In this document: positions 45,191 to 53,805 of the stretch, in pieces
Layout: every line of letters starts with the position of its first letter
Numbering within the stretch: the first letter of the stretch is position 1
Source of the DNA: Bacteroidetes bacterium ADurb.Bin008
GTDB taxonomy: Bacteria > Bacteroidota > Bacteroidia > Bacteroidales > Tenuifilaceae
DNA length: 64,000 bases
Direction of reading: 5' to 3'
Assembly: GCA_002071445.1 (NCBI GenBank)
Contig: MWFE01000065.1
Coordinates: forward strand, 62,001 to 126,000
Notes under the pieces: generated by a model
What the model saw: only the letters and a program-made list of their open reading frames with translations
The model's database searches: none
What the model was told of the DNA's origin: nothing
Made by a program: the position numbers and the translations under genes

Positions 45191-46585
45191 ATGCCAACCA
45201 AGAGGGAGAACATAGAGAAATGGTCGAATACTTACCAGATTCTCAAGTATTACGTTGATTTTTGTTTCAGATTCTATTTCCCCACAACCATATCGGGTTT
45301 GGAAAACATTCCCAAAGGGAAAACGGTGATTTTTGCTCCTAATCATCAAAATGCTCTGATTGATGCCCTGGCTATTCTCAGCGTCAAAACATGGCAGCCC
45401 GTCTTTCTGGCCCGTGCCGACATCTTTCAAAAACCACTGATAAGCAAAATACTTACATTCCTTAAGATCATGCCCGTTTACCGTATCCGCGACGGGTATG
45501 GCAGCCTTCATAAGAATGATGAGGTTTTCAACAAAACGGTGGACGTACTCAAAAACCAAAACGGGCTTTGCCTAATGCCCGAGGGCAATCACGGCGATAA
45601 GAAACGGCTTAGGTTGCCCCTAAAAAAAGGGCTTGCACGCATCGCTTTTCAGGCCGAAGAAGCCTGCAAAGGCACTCTTGATATCCACGTTGTACCCGTG
45701 GGGCTCGATTATACCCACTACTCCAGGGTGGGCAGTCCACTGCATATCCGTTTTGGCCCGCCCATACGGGTTAAGCCCATGCTGTCCACGTATAAGAAAA
45801 ATCCTGCCAAGGCATACAAAGAGCTGCTCGACCTGGTGGCTCAGGGAATTAAAAATGAAATTATCAACATCGAGGATGAGCAGTTTTACGATAACTACAC
45901 GATAATCCTTGACCTATTCGCTCCCATCTTCTTGGACAAAAAGGGGGTAACAAACAATCAACCCAACAGGGTTGAGGCTCAAAGGATGATTGTTGACATA
46001 ATTGATCACCAGAAGAAAAAAAGATCCGATGATTTTCTGGTTTTAATGGCCTGTACCCTGGAATTCAGAAGGCTGATTACCGAAATGCGGTTGAATCACG
46101 TTATATTCCCCATCCCCTTCAACAAACGGATGGGGTTAATCTCCCGCATCATTCTGCTCACGGCTTCTTTCCCTATTTTTATCTACTCGTTGATTAACAA
46201 CATCTTCCCACTATCATTTATCCGCCTTATCGGTAAAACCATTAAAGACCCCCAATTTGTCAGCAGCGTTAAACTTGCAGCGGGGCTTGTACTATTTCCC
46301 ATTTTCCATGTAATTCAAATTGTTACTTTTGCCCTTATTGTTAAACACACATATCTCACCCTGGCATATACCGTTAGCCTTCCTCTGGGTGTTTATCTTT
46401 TCTTTAAATGGCTAAAACTATATAGGCATATTCTCGATATCATTCGCGAGGTTTACTGCCGATTGTACAAAAATGCAAGCGTTAAACGTGCCGAGGAGCT
46501 TAAGCAGCAAATTGAAAAAAGGGTATGGACTGAGATTAAACGCAAAGAAGGGGTGAACTCATTGCCATCCTACCTTGACGAGTAG
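45191..46585 (+). CDS. PlsC-like glycerolipid acyltransferase with membrane C-terminus
   Basis: A 464-residue protein. The acyltransferase domain (about 30-240) has an active-site histidine in APNHQNALIDAL, an NHxNxLxD variant with five residues between H and D, as in Gpt2/Sct1-type enzymes rather than HX4D PlsC. The substrate motif is LMPEGNHGDKKRLRLPLKKG. Two or more hydrophobic stretches follow near residues 315-420, suggesting membrane anchoring. It probably acylates glycerol-phosphate or dihydroxyacetone-phosphate in phospholipid synthesis. It starts 39 bp after the symporter gene. Confidence 0.82.
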   Translation: MPTKRENIEKWSNTYQILKYYVDFCFRFYFPTTISGLENIPKGKTVIFAPNHQNALIDALAILSVKTWQPVFLARADIFQKPLISKILTFLKIMPVYRIRDGYGSLHKNDEVFNKTVDVLKNQNGLCLMPEGNHGDKKRLRLPLKKGLARIAFQAEEACKGTLDIHVVPVGLDYTHYSRVGSPLHIRFGPPIRVKPMLSTYKKNPAKAYKELLDLVAQGIKNEIINIEDEQFYDNYTIILDLFAPIFLDKKGVTNNQPNRVEAQRMIVDIIDHQKKKRSDDFLVLMACTLEFRRLITEMRLNHVIFPIPFNKRMGLISRIILLTASFPIFIYSLINNIFPLSFIRLIGKTIKDPQFVSSVKLAAGLVLFPIFHVIQIVTFALIVKHTYLTLAYTVSLPLGVYLFFKWLKLYRHILDIIREVYCRLYKNASVKRAEELKQQIEKRVWTEIKRKEGVNSLPSYLDE

Positions 46586-46996
46586 AACCCCGGTGTTGCT
46601 TTGGCTTTCTTTATCAGGATTCTTACGCTAAAGGTCAATAGATAATACTCATACAAAGATTGCGGGGCTAACGCTCCAATTAGTTGATTAGTTGAAGTGA
46701 TAATTCGTGAAACGTTAATCGTGAGGCGTGAAACGAGGTGTTTGACCCCCCGGCCCCCAAAGGGGGAGAAAGTTATGAGGTTTGGCGTTTGGCGTTCAAC
46801 GTTCTTGGTTCTTAGTTTCTTTGTGTCCTCTGCGTCTGATTGGCGTCCCGAAACATCGGGATTGCGGTAGAATTCGTGAAACGTGAAACGGGCTGCGAGG
46901 GGAAAGCACTTTCCATCGTCCGCAGGATATGGAAACGCGCGAAAAAAATCTAAAATTTCTTAATTTTGCCTATAACGCGAATTTGATATCAGACCA
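46586..46996. other. Non-coding low-complexity region with short repeats
   Basis: A 411-bp gap without a gene. It holds the second copy of the dispersed 45-bp element (46643-46680, hairpin GGGGC-TAAC-GCTCC), CGTGAAACG-type words near 46704-46737 and again near 46875-46890, a CCCCC-AAA-GGGGG palindrome at 46754-46766, and a TCCCGA-AACA-TCGGGA hairpin at 46846-46861. The end, before the RhuM-like gene, is AT-rich and probably contains its promoter (AATTTTGCC near 46960). Nothing looks coding. Confidence 0.6.
46643..46680. repeat. Dispersed repeat element, copy 2
   Basis: TAATACT, then AAAGATT, then GGGGC-TAAC-GCTCC: the same word order as at 9448-9491, with substitutions at corresponding positions in the hairpin stem. 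Confidence 0.55.
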
Positions 46997-47845
46997 ATGA
47001 AAGACGAAATAATTATTTACCAAGCCGAAGAAGAATCAATAAGATTAGAAGTTAGGCTTGAAGAGGAAACCGTTTGGCTAACGCAAGCACAAATGGCTGA
47101 ACTTTTTCAGACTTCTTCGCAAAATATTACCATACATATCAGAAATATTTTTAAAGAGGGTGAGCTTTCGGAAAAAGGAACTTGTAAGGAATATTTACAA
47201 GTTCAAACTGAAGGAGACAGAAGTGTCAAAAGGAAATTAAAACTATATAATTTAGATATCATTATTTCTGTTGGTTATCGAGTAAAGTCAATACGTGGAA
47301 CACAATTCAGAATTTGGGCTAACAAAATACTAAAGGAATATTTGCTTAAAGGTCATGTGATTAATCACAGAATTGAAAAGTTGGAAAGTGATATCCACGC
47401 CGTTAAGCATAAACTAGGAGAGATTGACTTGCAGATAAAAACCAGCTTGCCCAAAAAGGAGGGCATATATTTCGATGGCGAAACATTTGACGCGTATGTT
47501 TTTGTCACAGAGATAATAAGAAATGCCAAAGACTCAATTATACTTATCGACAATTACATTGACGAGAACGTGCTGCTCATGTTGTCGAAACGTGAAAAGG
47601 GGGTTAAGGCAACCGTTTACACTTCTGCGCCATCAAAGGTAACACAACTCGATATTACAAAGTATAAATCGCAATACCCTGATATTGAAATAAAAACATT
47701 TACAAAATCGCACGATCGTTTTCTAATTATTGACAAAAATAACATTTACCACATAGGCGCATCGCTAAAAGATTTGGGGAAGAAATGGTTTGGTTTTTCA
47801 ATAATAAATATTGAGGTGGATTATATACTGGAGCGGTTGAAATGA
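46997..47845 (+). CDS. RhuM-like protein with PLD-like C-terminal domain
   Basis: A 282-residue protein. Residues 1-120 match the RhuM/virulence-protein type: the helix-turn-helix phrase VWLTQAQMAELFQTSSQNITIHIRN, and then YNLDIIISVGYRVKSIRGTQFRIWA. A short coiled segment (125-150) leads to a second domain with EGIYFDGETFDAYVFV and SHDRFLIIDKNNIYHIGASLKDLG, resembling a PLD-like or restriction-associated fold. The family is common in Bacteroidota mobile DNA and has no settled function. The gene is AT-rich compared with its neighbours and is bracketed by low-complexity repeats, so it is probably an insertion. Confidence 0.78.
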   Translation: MKDEIIIYQAEEESIRLEVRLEEETVWLTQAQMAELFQTSSQNITIHIRNIFKEGELSEKGTCKEYLQVQTEGDRSVKRKLKLYNLDIIISVGYRVKSIRGTQFRIWANKILKEYLLKGHVINHRIEKLESDIHAVKHKLGEIDLQIKTSLPKKEGIYFDGETFDAYVFVTEIIRNAKDSIILIDNYIDENVLLMLSKREKGVKATVYTSAPSKVTQLDITKYKSQYPDIEIKTFTKSHDRFLIIDKNNIYHIGASLKDLGKKWFGFSIINIEVDYILERLK

Positions 47846-47854
47846 TGGGATGAG

Positions 47855-47910
47855 GCGTGAAGCGTGAAGCGTGAAGCGTGAGTCGTGAGTCGTGAATCGT
47901 GAATCGTGAA
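47855..47910. repeat. Eight tandem heptamers (GCGTGAA-type)
   Basis: Eight consecutive 7-bp units read GCGTGAA three times, GCGTGAG, TCGTGAG, then TCGTGAA three times, starting 10 bp after the RhuM-like stop. The final CGTGAAACGAG (47905-47915) also occurs at 46727-46737 on the other side of the gene. Confidence 0.85.
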
Positions 47911-47965
47911 ACGAGTTTCGAAGTTCGGGGTTCGAGGTTTGTGATTTGGGGTTATTTGCTAGTCA

Positions 47966-47996
47966 GCGAATTTACGAATTTGCGAATTTGCGAAAT
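47966..47996. repeat. Octamer tandem repeat (GCGAATTT-type)
   Basis: Three and a half units of GCGAATTT/ACGAATTT lie in the same non-coding stretch (47846-48151). The rest of this 306-bp stretch has GTTCGGGGTTCGAGGTTTG-like words and GCGGTGTAGAATTCG near 48070, which resembles GCGGTAGAATTCG near 46865. No gene was seen. Confidence 0.75.
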
Positions 47997-48151
47997 ACCA
48001 TAACAGTCCCATCTTCGGAGTATCTTGTGTTTGCTACGTCCTGATTAGTTGCACCGACAAAATGATGGCGGTGTAGAATTCGTTCCAGTGTGGTATTGCT
48101 CAATCCCGGTTTTATTTGCATATTTACCTTTTTACAAATAACCGTTTCCAC

Positions 48152-48757
48152 ATGTTCAAAGGCATCACCATACCCGATTCCATAGGCCTGCAGGAGAATT
48201 ACAAACGCAAATATAATTTTTGGGAGATGTATATGGCATTCTCCCGAATTCCCGGAGCAGCCATGAAACTGGCTAAAAACAAACGCAAACAGCTACTTTC
48301 CGGCCATTTCGTCGAACGAATACAATTGGCGGTAACCGAAGTGAACGGCTGTGCCGCATGCTCATACGCCCATACTGCCATGGCTTTGAAAATGGGGATG
48401 AGTTCAGAAGAGATCAGCAGCCTGCTGAGCGGTAACGATAGCATGGTTGACCCCTACGAGGCCAAAGCCATACTCTTTGCCCAGCACTTCGCCGAAAGCA
48501 GGGGTAAGCCCCGGAAGGAAGCATACATATCCATTGAGGATGCCTATGGGAAGGAAAAGGCTAAAATTGTTCTTGCCGCATGTAGGGTTATGATAGCCGG
48601 TAATATTTATGGATTGCCATTCAGCGCCTTACAATCGCGCCGAAAAGGAAAGCCATACAGAAACAGCTCGCTGTTTTTTGAGCTGTCAATGCTTGTAGGG
48701 GGTGTTTTCATTCTACCCCTTGCCTCGGTCCATGGGTTGCTGAAAGCCTTCTTTTAG
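48152..48757 (+). CDS. Carboxymuconolactone decarboxylase family protein (AhpD-like)
   Basis: 201 residues from MFKGITIPDS; an upstream ATG at 48116 would add 12 residues that look non-conserved. The redox motif CAAC occurs in EVNGCAACSYAHTAMALKMG, the characteristic CMD/AhpD active-site helix, and a helical N- and C-terminus surrounds it. The C-terminal 25 residues are hydrophobic (SMLVGGVFILPLASVHGLL) and may anchor it. It probably has peroxidase-related or decarboxylase activity, but the partner is unknown. Confidence 0.83.
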   Translation: MFKGITIPDSIGLQENYKRKYNFWEMYMAFSRIPGAAMKLAKNKRKQLLSGHFVERIQLAVTEVNGCAACSYAHTAMALKMGMSSEEISSLLSGNDSMVDPYEAKAILFAQHFAESRGKPRKEAYISIEDAYGKEKAKIVLAACRVMIAGNIYGLPFSALQSRRKGKPYRNSSLFFELSMLVGGVFILPLASVHGLLKAFF

Positions 48758-48954
48758 CCCAATTACACACCTTTAAGGCTTGGCTTTATGTCAAACTTTG
48801 AGGCTAATGCAGGAACCCGGCTGAACAACTTTTTACCTATTCTGTCTGTTTTTATAAAAAAATAAATAAAATAGCATAGGGTAAGAGATCGGTAAAAGGT
48901 CTTATTAGTGAAAACAAAAATCACTCTATGTTCAACCACAAAAACGCAATTGCC

Positions 48955-50226
48955 ATGAAAACATTAGTAAAATACTATTTAAACATTATCCCCATTGCCC
49001 TGGCCATATTTCTGGCAGGATCGTCACATGCACAAAATGGCAACGGCTCCTACTCTTCCTATTCGGGTTCGTTGAAAGATGCCAAAACCAGGCAGGATAT
49101 AGTGTTTGCTTATATCACAGTGCCAAACTCTCACATCGGTACAGTATCAAACAGCGAGGGTGAGTTTACCCTTAAGATTGGCAATGATGTGAAAGCCGAT
49201 GAAATTGAAATTTCACATATTGGCTACAAGAAAAAAATCGTTGCTCTCTCGAGCCTAAAGGCCAACGGGAACATCATCTTCCTCGATCCCTCTTCGATTG
49301 AGTTGGAAGAGGTTACCGTGAGACCGATTGACCCCAGGCAAATTGTAATTGATGCCCTCCAGAAAATTCCCTACAATTACAGCGAGTCGCCCAATATGCT
49401 CACCGGATTTTACCGCGAAACCATTAAGCAAAGGCGCGAGTACATTTCCATTTCCGAGGCGGTTGTGGATATTTACAAATCATCCTACAGGCCATCGGGC
49501 GGAAACGACAGGGTAAAAATATACAAGGGGAGAAAGAGTGCCAATGTTAAAAAGGCCGATACGCTCACTGTTAAGCTGCAAGGCGGACCCAGCGTTTCGC
49601 TACTTCTGGATATCGCCAAGCACCACGATTACCTCTTTATGGAGGAAGATATCAAAAATTACGATTTTACTCTGGAAGACATGGTAACCATTGACAACCG
49701 AATCAACTATGTCATTGGATTTGCCCAGCACAAATACATCACCACGCCCCTGTACTACGGCCGCCTTTACATCGACACACGCAATCTGGCCATTACTCAC
49801 GCCCAGTTCAGCCTAAATCTCGACAATAAGGAGGAAGCCGCCAAACTTTTCATTAAGCGCAAACCGGCAGGCGTTAAATTTGTTCCGATTTCAACCTCCT
49901 ACCTCGTTAATTACAACGTGCAGGATGGTGTTTACTACCTTAACTACGCACGCAATGAGCTTACTTTTAAGGCAAACTGGCGGAAAAGGCTTTTCAACAC
50001 AACCTATACCATCAATTCCGAGCTTGCCATAACCGACAGGTCGTTGGACAATATATCGCGCTTCCCCTACAAGGAATCGTTTAAGCAAACGGATATACTC
50101 AACGAATCGGTAGAGGCATTCAACGATGAGGATTTCTGGGGAGAGCACAACTACATTAAGCCGGAAGAATCGATACAAGAGGCCATTATAAAATACGGGA
50201 AACGGTTAAAAAGACAAGGCAGATAA
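48955..50226 (+). CDS. Envelope protein with carboxypeptidase-regulatory-like domain (paralogue without STN)
   Basis: 423 residues from MKTLVKYYLN (48955). The signal peptide ends near SSHAQ. Residues about 35-110 are a CarboxypepD_reg-like beta-sandwich (GTVSNSEGEFTLKIG, ISHIGYKKK), and the remaining 310 residues are a conserved beta-rich domain that I do not recognise. It contains IDPRQIVIDALQKIP, GFYRETIKQRREYISISEAV and YIDTRNLAITHAQFSL. The same domain follows an STN domain in the gene at 51867, and the two align along their length. No TonB-receptor barrel or plug is present. It lies just upstream of the sigma/FecR pair on the same strand, so it may be a target of that pair. Confidence 0.72.
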   Translation: MKTLVKYYLNIIPIALAIFLAGSSHAQNGNGSYSSYSGSLKDAKTRQDIVFAYITVPNSHIGTVSNSEGEFTLKIGNDVKADEIEISHIGYKKKIVALSSLKANGNIIFLDPSSIELEEVTVRPIDPRQIVIDALQKIPYNYSESPNMLTGFYRETIKQRREYISISEAVVDIYKSSYRPSGGNDRVKIYKGRKSANVKKADTLTVKLQGGPSVSLLLDIAKHHDYLFMEEDIKNYDFTLEDMVTIDNRINYVIGFAQHKYITTPLYYGRLYIDTRNLAITHAQFSLNLDNKEEAAKLFIKRKPAGVKFVPISTSYLVNYNVQDGVYYLNYARNELTFKANWRKRLFNTTYTINSELAITDRSLDNISRFPYKESFKQTDILNESVEAFNDEDFWGEHNYIKPEESIQEAIIKYGKRLKRQGR

Positions 50227-50266
50227 TACAACAGGCTGTTAGGCATCCTACATTGACCTTAATGAG

Positions 50267-50274
50267 TACCTTTG
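50267..50274 (+). promoter_or_regulatory. -7 box before the ECF sigma gene
   Basis: TACCTTTG lies 18 bp before the chosen sigma start. Upstream TTG words are not at the standard distance. Confidence 0.45.
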
Positions 50275-50292
50275 TTTGTAAAAGCTATCTTT

Positions 50293-50847
50293 ATGAGAAT
50301 CCTATCTTCTCATTCGCATAGAAAGATTCAGCAAGGCGATATCAAGGAATTTGAAAAAGTTTTCCGAAAATTTTACTCATCCCTGTGCCGCCTTGCATTT
50401 CATTTCACCAGGGATAGGGATACGGCAGAAGAAATCGTTCAGGATATGTTTTACAACTACTGGAAGAAGAAAGAGAAGATTGATATAACCGGCTCCATTG
50501 AGGCATACCTATACCAAGCTGTGAGAAACAGATGCCTGAAATGGATTGAGCATATCAAGGTTCAAAACAGGTACACCAAAGAAATGGAATTGCAAAATCG
50601 GATCATAGAATCGGGGGATCACACCGAAATGGAAACAGCCGAACTCAACCATATCATTGACGAAACCCTGAGGCAACTACCCGAACGGTGCAGAGAAATA
50701 TTCATTCTCAACCGTTTCGAGGGGCTAAAGTACCGGGAGATTGCCACCAAACTGTCCATATCAATCAAAACAGTGGAGGCCAATATGGGGAAATCGTTAA
50801 AAATATTTAGGGACAGGCTAAATCTTTACTACCAGTTAACCCGCTAA
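50293..50847 (+). CDS. ECF sigma-70 family RNA polymerase sigma factor
   Basis: 184 residues from MRILSSHSHRK; an in-frame start 21 bp upstream overlaps the promoter box. Sigma region 2 spans about 22-85 (DRDTAEEIVQDMFYNYWKK), and region 4 about 125-175 (LPERCREIFILNRFEGLKYREIATKLSISIKTVEANM). This is the Bacteroidota FecI-like ECF type that works with the FecR gene 13 bp downstream. It should direct transcription of the neighbouring envelope genes when released. Confidence 0.93.
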   Translation: MRILSSHSHRKIQQGDIKEFEKVFRKFYSSLCRLAFHFTRDRDTAEEIVQDMFYNYWKKKEKIDITGSIEAYLYQAVRNRCLKWIEHIKVQNRYTKEMELQNRIIESGDHTEMETAELNHIIDETLRQLPERCREIFILNRFEGLKYREIATKLSISIKTVEANMGKSLKIFRDRLNLYYQLTR

Positions 50848-50860
50848 AACTAAATTTTTT

Positions 50861-51877
50861 ATGAATTTTCTGAAAAACAGCTCCAGAAACAACCGCATAA
50901 TGGCCAAATTCCTTGCCGGCGAAATGTCTGCAGGCGAAAGGGCAATTTTTGAAAAAAAGGTTGCAGGGCCCTCTGACAATGGGCTGTTACTAAACGAGAT
51001 AACAAATTACTGGGGAAGAATGGAATACACGGATAGTCACACAGAATTTAATACTGAAAAGGCATGGAGCAACCTGCATGCAAGGATACAGGAAGAAGCA
51101 CACGTAGCCGAAAGTCGTACCTTGCGACTGCCGGCAATCAAATGGTATGCCCGTGCAGCAGTAGTGGCTCTGCTAATCGCTCTGGGCGGTGCCATTGCTT
51201 TTACCGATGTGTTATTTACAAAGAGTATTGTGGTTGCCCACAGCGCCGGCGATCCCACCACTTTGGTTTACCCCTTGAGCGATGGCAGCGTTGTGTACCT
51301 TTCCAATGGCACTACCCTAACCCTGTCGAAAAAATTTGGGAAGAGGGTTCGTCACGTTTCACTTCAAGGCGAAGCCTTTTTTGATGTGATGCCCAATCCT
51401 CAAAAGCCGTTTACCGTTGAAACCGGCAATGCCATCATCCGGGTGCTGGGCACATCATTTTCTCTGAAATCTCATCATCGTAACGACTTTGAGCTGGCTG
51501 TGGAATCGGGAACCGTGAGCGTTATTGACAAGGATAAAAAGGCGGAACTCCTTATTGCCAAAGCAGGCGACATGGTAAAACTGGTGGATAACAACTTTCG
51601 AAGAACGATGTATGCCGCCGACCCCTCCCAGAGGTGGTACAACAAGCGACTGCAGTTCAAGGATGAAACAGTTTTTCATATCATCCGGGTTATCAACAAA
51701 TGTTACGGTGCCAACATCATCGTGGAATCGCCAACCATAGGCGATAAGCGGATTACAGTTACCTTTGACAACAGCAATATCAACTCCATGGTTACCATAA
51801 TCAGTGCTACCCTTAATTTGGAGCCAAAATATCTAAACGATACCATACTGTTGACCACTCCCGACCATGGACAATGA
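50861..51877 (+). CDS. FecR family anti-sigma factor
   Basis: 338 residues. A cytoplasmic N-terminal anti-sigma segment (about 1-85, MAKFLAGEMSAGERAIFEKK) is followed by one transmembrane helix (AAVVALLIALGGAIAF, about 97-112), the FecR domain (LSDGSVVYLSNGTTLTL, SLQGEAFFDVMPNPQKPF) and a DUF4974-like C-terminal domain (YNKRLQFKDETVFHIIRVI). It would pass a periplasmic signal to the sigma factor encoded 13 bp upstream. Its stop overlaps the start of the STN-protein gene by 11 bp, so the two proteins are probably made together. Confidence 0.93.
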   Translation: MNFLKNSSRNNRIMAKFLAGEMSAGERAIFEKKVAGPSDNGLLLNEITNYWGRMEYTDSHTEFNTEKAWSNLHARIQEEAHVAESRTLRLPAIKWYARAAVVALLIALGGAIAFTDVLFTKSIVVAHSAGDPTTLVYPLSDGSVVYLSNGTTLTLSKKFGKRVRHVSLQGEAFFDVMPNPQKPFTVETGNAIIRVLGTSFSLKSHHRNDFELAVESGTVSVIDKDKKAELLIAKAGDMVKLVDNNFRRTMYAADPSQRWYNKRLQFKDETVFHIIRVINKCYGANIIVESPTIGDKRITVTFDNSNINSMVTIISATLNLEPKYLNDTILLTTPDHGQ

Positions 51878-53504
51878 GAAATCAACCGGTAGCAGCTTAT
51901 CCCCGAATCACCTGCGGCGATATGGCGGTATTCTGCTGTTGGCAGCAGCACTCCTATGCGCTAACAGGCTAACTGCTCAGGAGGCCGATGAGATTTTTCA
52001 GCAAAGGGTAACCATCCCCACGCATAAAACCACCGTTTTCAACGCCCTCAATCAGCTATCGGATAGTACCGGATTTCTCTTTGCTTACAACAGCCAGGAG
52101 GTGAAAAGCGATAAAACCATTCGTCCGAATATTATCAACCTTCCCCTAAGGGATGCCATCTTTCAGATTCTGGGCGATACGCTTTTCAGCCTCAGGTTGA
52201 TTGACAGGCACATCCTTATCTACAAGAAAACCCCGCTGCCTGCAGAAACCACAAGCAGTGAACCCTCTGGCGCAGCCGAGTTTCTTAACATCAAGGGACG
52301 TATCCTTGATGCTCAAACCAGGCGTCCATTGGCCTACGCTACCATTGGGTTACCCCTTTACGGCGTAGGAACAGTTACCAATCAGGATGGCTTTTTCTTC
52401 CTAAAAATTCCATCGCGGCTGAAGGATAACCGGCTCACCATTTCGTATTTGGGCTACGAATCGAAAGCTATCCTGCCGGATGTGCTTTCCCCAAAAAACA
52501 TCGACATATACCTCGAACCCAGTTTTATATCCATACAAGAGGTGATCATTCGCAATATCGACCCTGAACTTATTGTAAAAGAAGCAGTAGCAAAAATTCC
52601 TGATAATTTCAATGCCAAACCAACCTATTACACTGCCTTTTACAGGGAAGGCGTGGTAATGAACAAAAAGTACCAAAACTATTCTGAGGCCGTCTTCAGA
52701 ATTTATAAGCCCTCCTACTCCTCTTCATTTGACAACAATCAGGTAAAACTGATTAAATCGCGCAAATTCACAAATGTTGAACAAACCGATACCCTAAGCA
52801 TTAAGCTGAAAGGGGGTGTGAACAGTGCGCTCATGCTGGACATAGCCAAAACCTTACCCGATTTCCTGGATGCCGAAACTCAGGGTACTTATATTTTCAA
52901 ACGCAATGACATTGTAACTGTGGGTGGACGAACCGCTTATGAAATATCGTTCGAACAGCGGCCTCACATCACCAAACCCCTGCTGAAAGGCGTGATTATT
53001 ATCGATATGGAAAACTTAGCCATACTGGGAGCCCGTTTCGAGGTTAATCCCAAACACCTTGCCTCTTCAGCCAATATGTTTCTGGTTAAACGGAACCGAA
53101 ATATCACACTCAAACCACAGAGCGTAAGCTATTCTGTTAACTTCTCACGAAACGATGAGGGGTACCATCTCAACCACGTCCGTGGCGATCTTCATTTTAA
53201 ATATCGCAAGCGTAGATCGCTGTTATACAATCCTTTTCATACTTTTCTTGAATTGGTAGTTACCCGCGTGGAATCTGACAACGTCAGGCGTTTCGCTAAG
53301 AAAGAGACCATGAAAACCTCCAGTGTTTTTGCCGATACCCGTTTCGAATATGACGAACAATTCTGGGGCGATTTCAACATCATTGCTCCTGAGCAAAGCA
53401 TTTTCGATGCACTCCAAACCATTGAAACGAAGATAGAGCAGATATCCATGGAAGGCGAAAACTCCGAATTGCCACCAGCCACCGACAATTATGAAAACCA
53501 GTAA
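51867..53504 (+). CDS. STN-domain envelope protein with carboxypeptidase-regulatory-like domain
   Basis: A 545-residue exported protein. A hydrophobic leader (GGILLLAAALLCANRLTAQ) precedes an STN (secretin/TonB N-terminal) domain at about 45-125: TVFNALNQLSDSTGFLFAYN and NIINLPLRDAIFQILGDT. A CarboxypepD_reg-like domain follows at about 145-220 (GTVTNQDGFFFLKIPSRL), then the same 300-residue domain as in the gene at 48955 (NIDPELIVKEAVAKIP, YREGVVMNKKYQNYSEAV). In Fec-type systems the STN domain belongs to a TonB receptor and touches FecR, but here there is no plug or barrel. It overlaps fecR by 11 bp. I infer it is the sensor of this sigma/FecR pair. Confidence 0.78.
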   Translation: MDNEKSTGSSLSPNHLRRYGGILLLAAALLCANRLTAQEADEIFQQRVTIPTHKTTVFNALNQLSDSTGFLFAYNSQEVKSDKTIRPNIINLPLRDAIFQILGDTLFSLRLIDRHILIYKKTPLPAETTSSEPSGAAEFLNIKGRILDAQTRRPLAYATIGLPLYGVGTVTNQDGFFFLKIPSRLKDNRLTISYLGYESKAILPDVLSPKNIDIYLEPSFISIQEVIIRNIDPELIVKEAVAKIPDNFNAKPTYYTAFYREGVVMNKKYQNYSEAVFRIYKPSYSSSFDNNQVKLIKSRKFTNVEQTDTLSIKLKGGVNSALMLDIAKTLPDFLDAETQGTYIFKRNDIVTVGGRTAYEISFEQRPHITKPLLKGVIIIDMENLAILGARFEVNPKHLASSANMFLVKRNRNITLKPQSVSYSVNFSRNDEGYHLNHVRGDLHFKYRKRRSLLYNPFHTFLELVVTRVESDNVRRFAKKETMKTSSVFADTRFEYDEQFWGDFNIIAPEQSIFDALQTIETKIEQISMEGENSELPPATDNYENQ

Positions 53505-53805
53505 AAAACGAACTTCATATTGATGTGAGAAGGGAAAGGATTAGCCATCTGAAGCCCAAAACGCAGGTTATATAATATAAATCCGCACCATTTTATTAAG
53601 GCAATCCCCATAATCTTAAACAAAAGAGAGATAAAATTCACTCCGTAAGCCGAAAGTGAATAACTTTGTGGTTCATTTTAGCAGCACGAAAAGTAGTGTT
53701 GAATAGCATTGCACAATGGTAAACATATATTCTTTTAAGCTGTTTGTAAGCTACAGAATCAAAAGTTACAAATTTGCCTGACAGATATTGAACAAAAGAT
53801 AGAAA
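53505..53805. other. Upstream region of the suf operon
   Basis: A 301-bp non-coding stretch before sufB. TAACTTTG at 53661-53668 fits the -7 consensus and would give a leader of about 130 nt. A clear -33 box or an IscR/SufR-type operator was not recognised, and no coding frame is credible. Confidence 0.45.
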
